Source: Thermoplasmata archaeon
Lineage (GTDB): Archaea; Thermoplasmatota; Thermoplasmata; Thermoplasmatales; Thermoplasmataceae
Direction of reading: 5' to 3'
Assembly: GCA_021827885.1 (NCBI GenBank)
Contig: JAKAUD010000227.1
Location: forward strand, 1-12,165
DNA: 12,165 nucleotides
Of this stretch, positions 11,721 through 12,165 are shown one piece after another. Under the pieces are notes generated by a model. It saw only the letters and a list, made by a program, of their open reading frames with translations, had not been told where the DNA came from and made no database searches. A program made the translations under genes and the position numbers. How positions within the stretch are numbered: position 1 is the first letter of the stretch; every line of letters begins with the position of its first letter.

Positions 11721-12165
11721 TTACTTCCTGTGGAAAATTTCATTCAAGTTTTCTGAAGAAGAGGCGCATACCGGGCAAATCTCGCTGGATGACGGCTGGC
11801 CGCAAACTGCGCATTTTCCCACTGCCGTATCTGAGCCGCCCCGTATTGATGGCTTGATCCTGTCAAGGAAGTTCAGCAGCGCAAAACGTGTTCCAGGGGA
11901 GCGTTCTTCAAGTGTTTCCACAACGTCGCGAAACGTGTTTCTCTGTGCTTTTTCATAGTAAGGGCACCATGAAGCATCAAAGTCGATCCCCTTCAGGATG
12001 GCGTAAAGCATTACCTCCTTCTCTGGAATGCGCCTCAGGGGCAGTATCCTCCTGACCATGCCTTCCCGGGAATCACTGTGCGGTGCCATCCTGGCAAGCC
12101 TGTCAACGTCTCCTCGGGCCACATTCATGAGTATTGACTGGGAGTAGTCGTCAAGATTCATGCCA
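11721..12165 (-). CDS. tRNA 2-thiolation enzyme, TtuA/Ncs6 family (5' partial)
   Basis: This is the C-terminal part of an adenylating PP-loop sulfurtransferase that thiolates uridine in tRNA (TtuA at U54 or Ncs6-like at U34), acting in the cytoplasm. The frame is open to the end of the window, reading G-MNLDDYSQSILMNVARGDVDRLARM; this corresponds to the family's GHNLDD motif, here with Met for His. Then come VRRILPLRRIPEKEVMLYAILKGIDF (36-61), WCPY (65-68), SPGTRFALLNFLDRIKP, and a C-terminal zinc ribbon with Cys117/Cys120 and Cys129/Cys132. The ATG at 12161 is internal; the PP-loop and N-terminal zinc ribbon lie outside the window. It reads toward the tRNA-Ile gene on the same strand. Which tRNA position it modifies cannot be decided from this part. 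Confidence 0.88.
   Translation of the reverse strand, partial: GMNLDDYSQSILMNVARGDVDRLARMAPHSDSREGMVRRILPLRRIPEKEVMLYAILKGIDFDASWCPYYEKAQRNTFRDVVETLEERSPGTRFALLNFLDRIKPSIRGGSDTAVGKCAVCGQPSSSEICPVCASSSENLNEIFHRK

Noticed and set aside
1..12165. CRISPR array
   Set aside because: No regularly spaced repeats were seen; the only long repeat is the two-copy direct repeat at 3018 and 4877.

Overview
The window looks like a chromosomal accessory region of an acidophilic euryarchaeon, probably of the Thermoplasmatales. This is inferred from archaeal TATA boxes at the usual spacing, GGAGG/GGTGA-type Shine-Dalgarno sites, at least one apparently leaderless start, a TtuA/Ncs6-type tRNA thiolase, a bacterio-opsin-activator (Bat) type HTH regulator, and a tRNA-Ile without an encoded CCA. 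Genus cannot be set from the sequence alone.

Layout. 1-404: C-terminal half of a TauE/SafE permease. 399-600: two IS200/IS605 right-end-like hairpins with a TnpB tail remnant. 625-795 (-): a 56-aa zinc-ribbon protein. 908-1867 (+): a bacterial-type (type I) pantothenate kinase. 2071-2313 (-): a TusA-like protein. 2531-2779 (-): a small basic protein of unknown function. 2800-3070: transposase scraps and a repeat. 3081-9172: a catabolic island. 9173-11410: a gene-poor insertion zone with a WYL-domain scrap, a decayed IS110-family element carrying a candidate bridge RNA, and an IstB (IS21) remnant. 11537-11611 (-): tRNA-Ile(GAU). 11721-12165 (-): C-terminal part of a tRNA 2-thiolation enzyme running off the window.

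The catabolic island is the coherent metabolic unit. It holds an aldehyde dehydrogenase resembling 2,5-dioxopentanoate dehydrogenase, a fumarylacetoacetase-family enzyme, a DapA-family lyase and an anion:cation-symporter-type MFS permease translationally coupled to the lyase. A convergent Bat-type regulator closes the island. This suggests uptake of a sugar acid, cleavage or dehydration of a 2-keto-3-deoxy acid, and oxidation of the resulting aldehyde, as in archaeal oxidative pentose or sugar-acid pathways. The substrate is not determined. The divergent 5967-6238 region carries back-to-back promoters and a palindrome that may be the operator.

The most interesting non-coding signal is the structured, more GC-rich stretch (about 9572-9736) just upstream of the IS110 recombinase, where IS110-group elements encode bridge RNA. 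The recombinase itself is broken by an in-frame TGA and a frameshift, and perhaps by a third and fourth lesion. A 44-nt direct repeat flanking the aldehyde dehydrogenase gene points to past recombination there.
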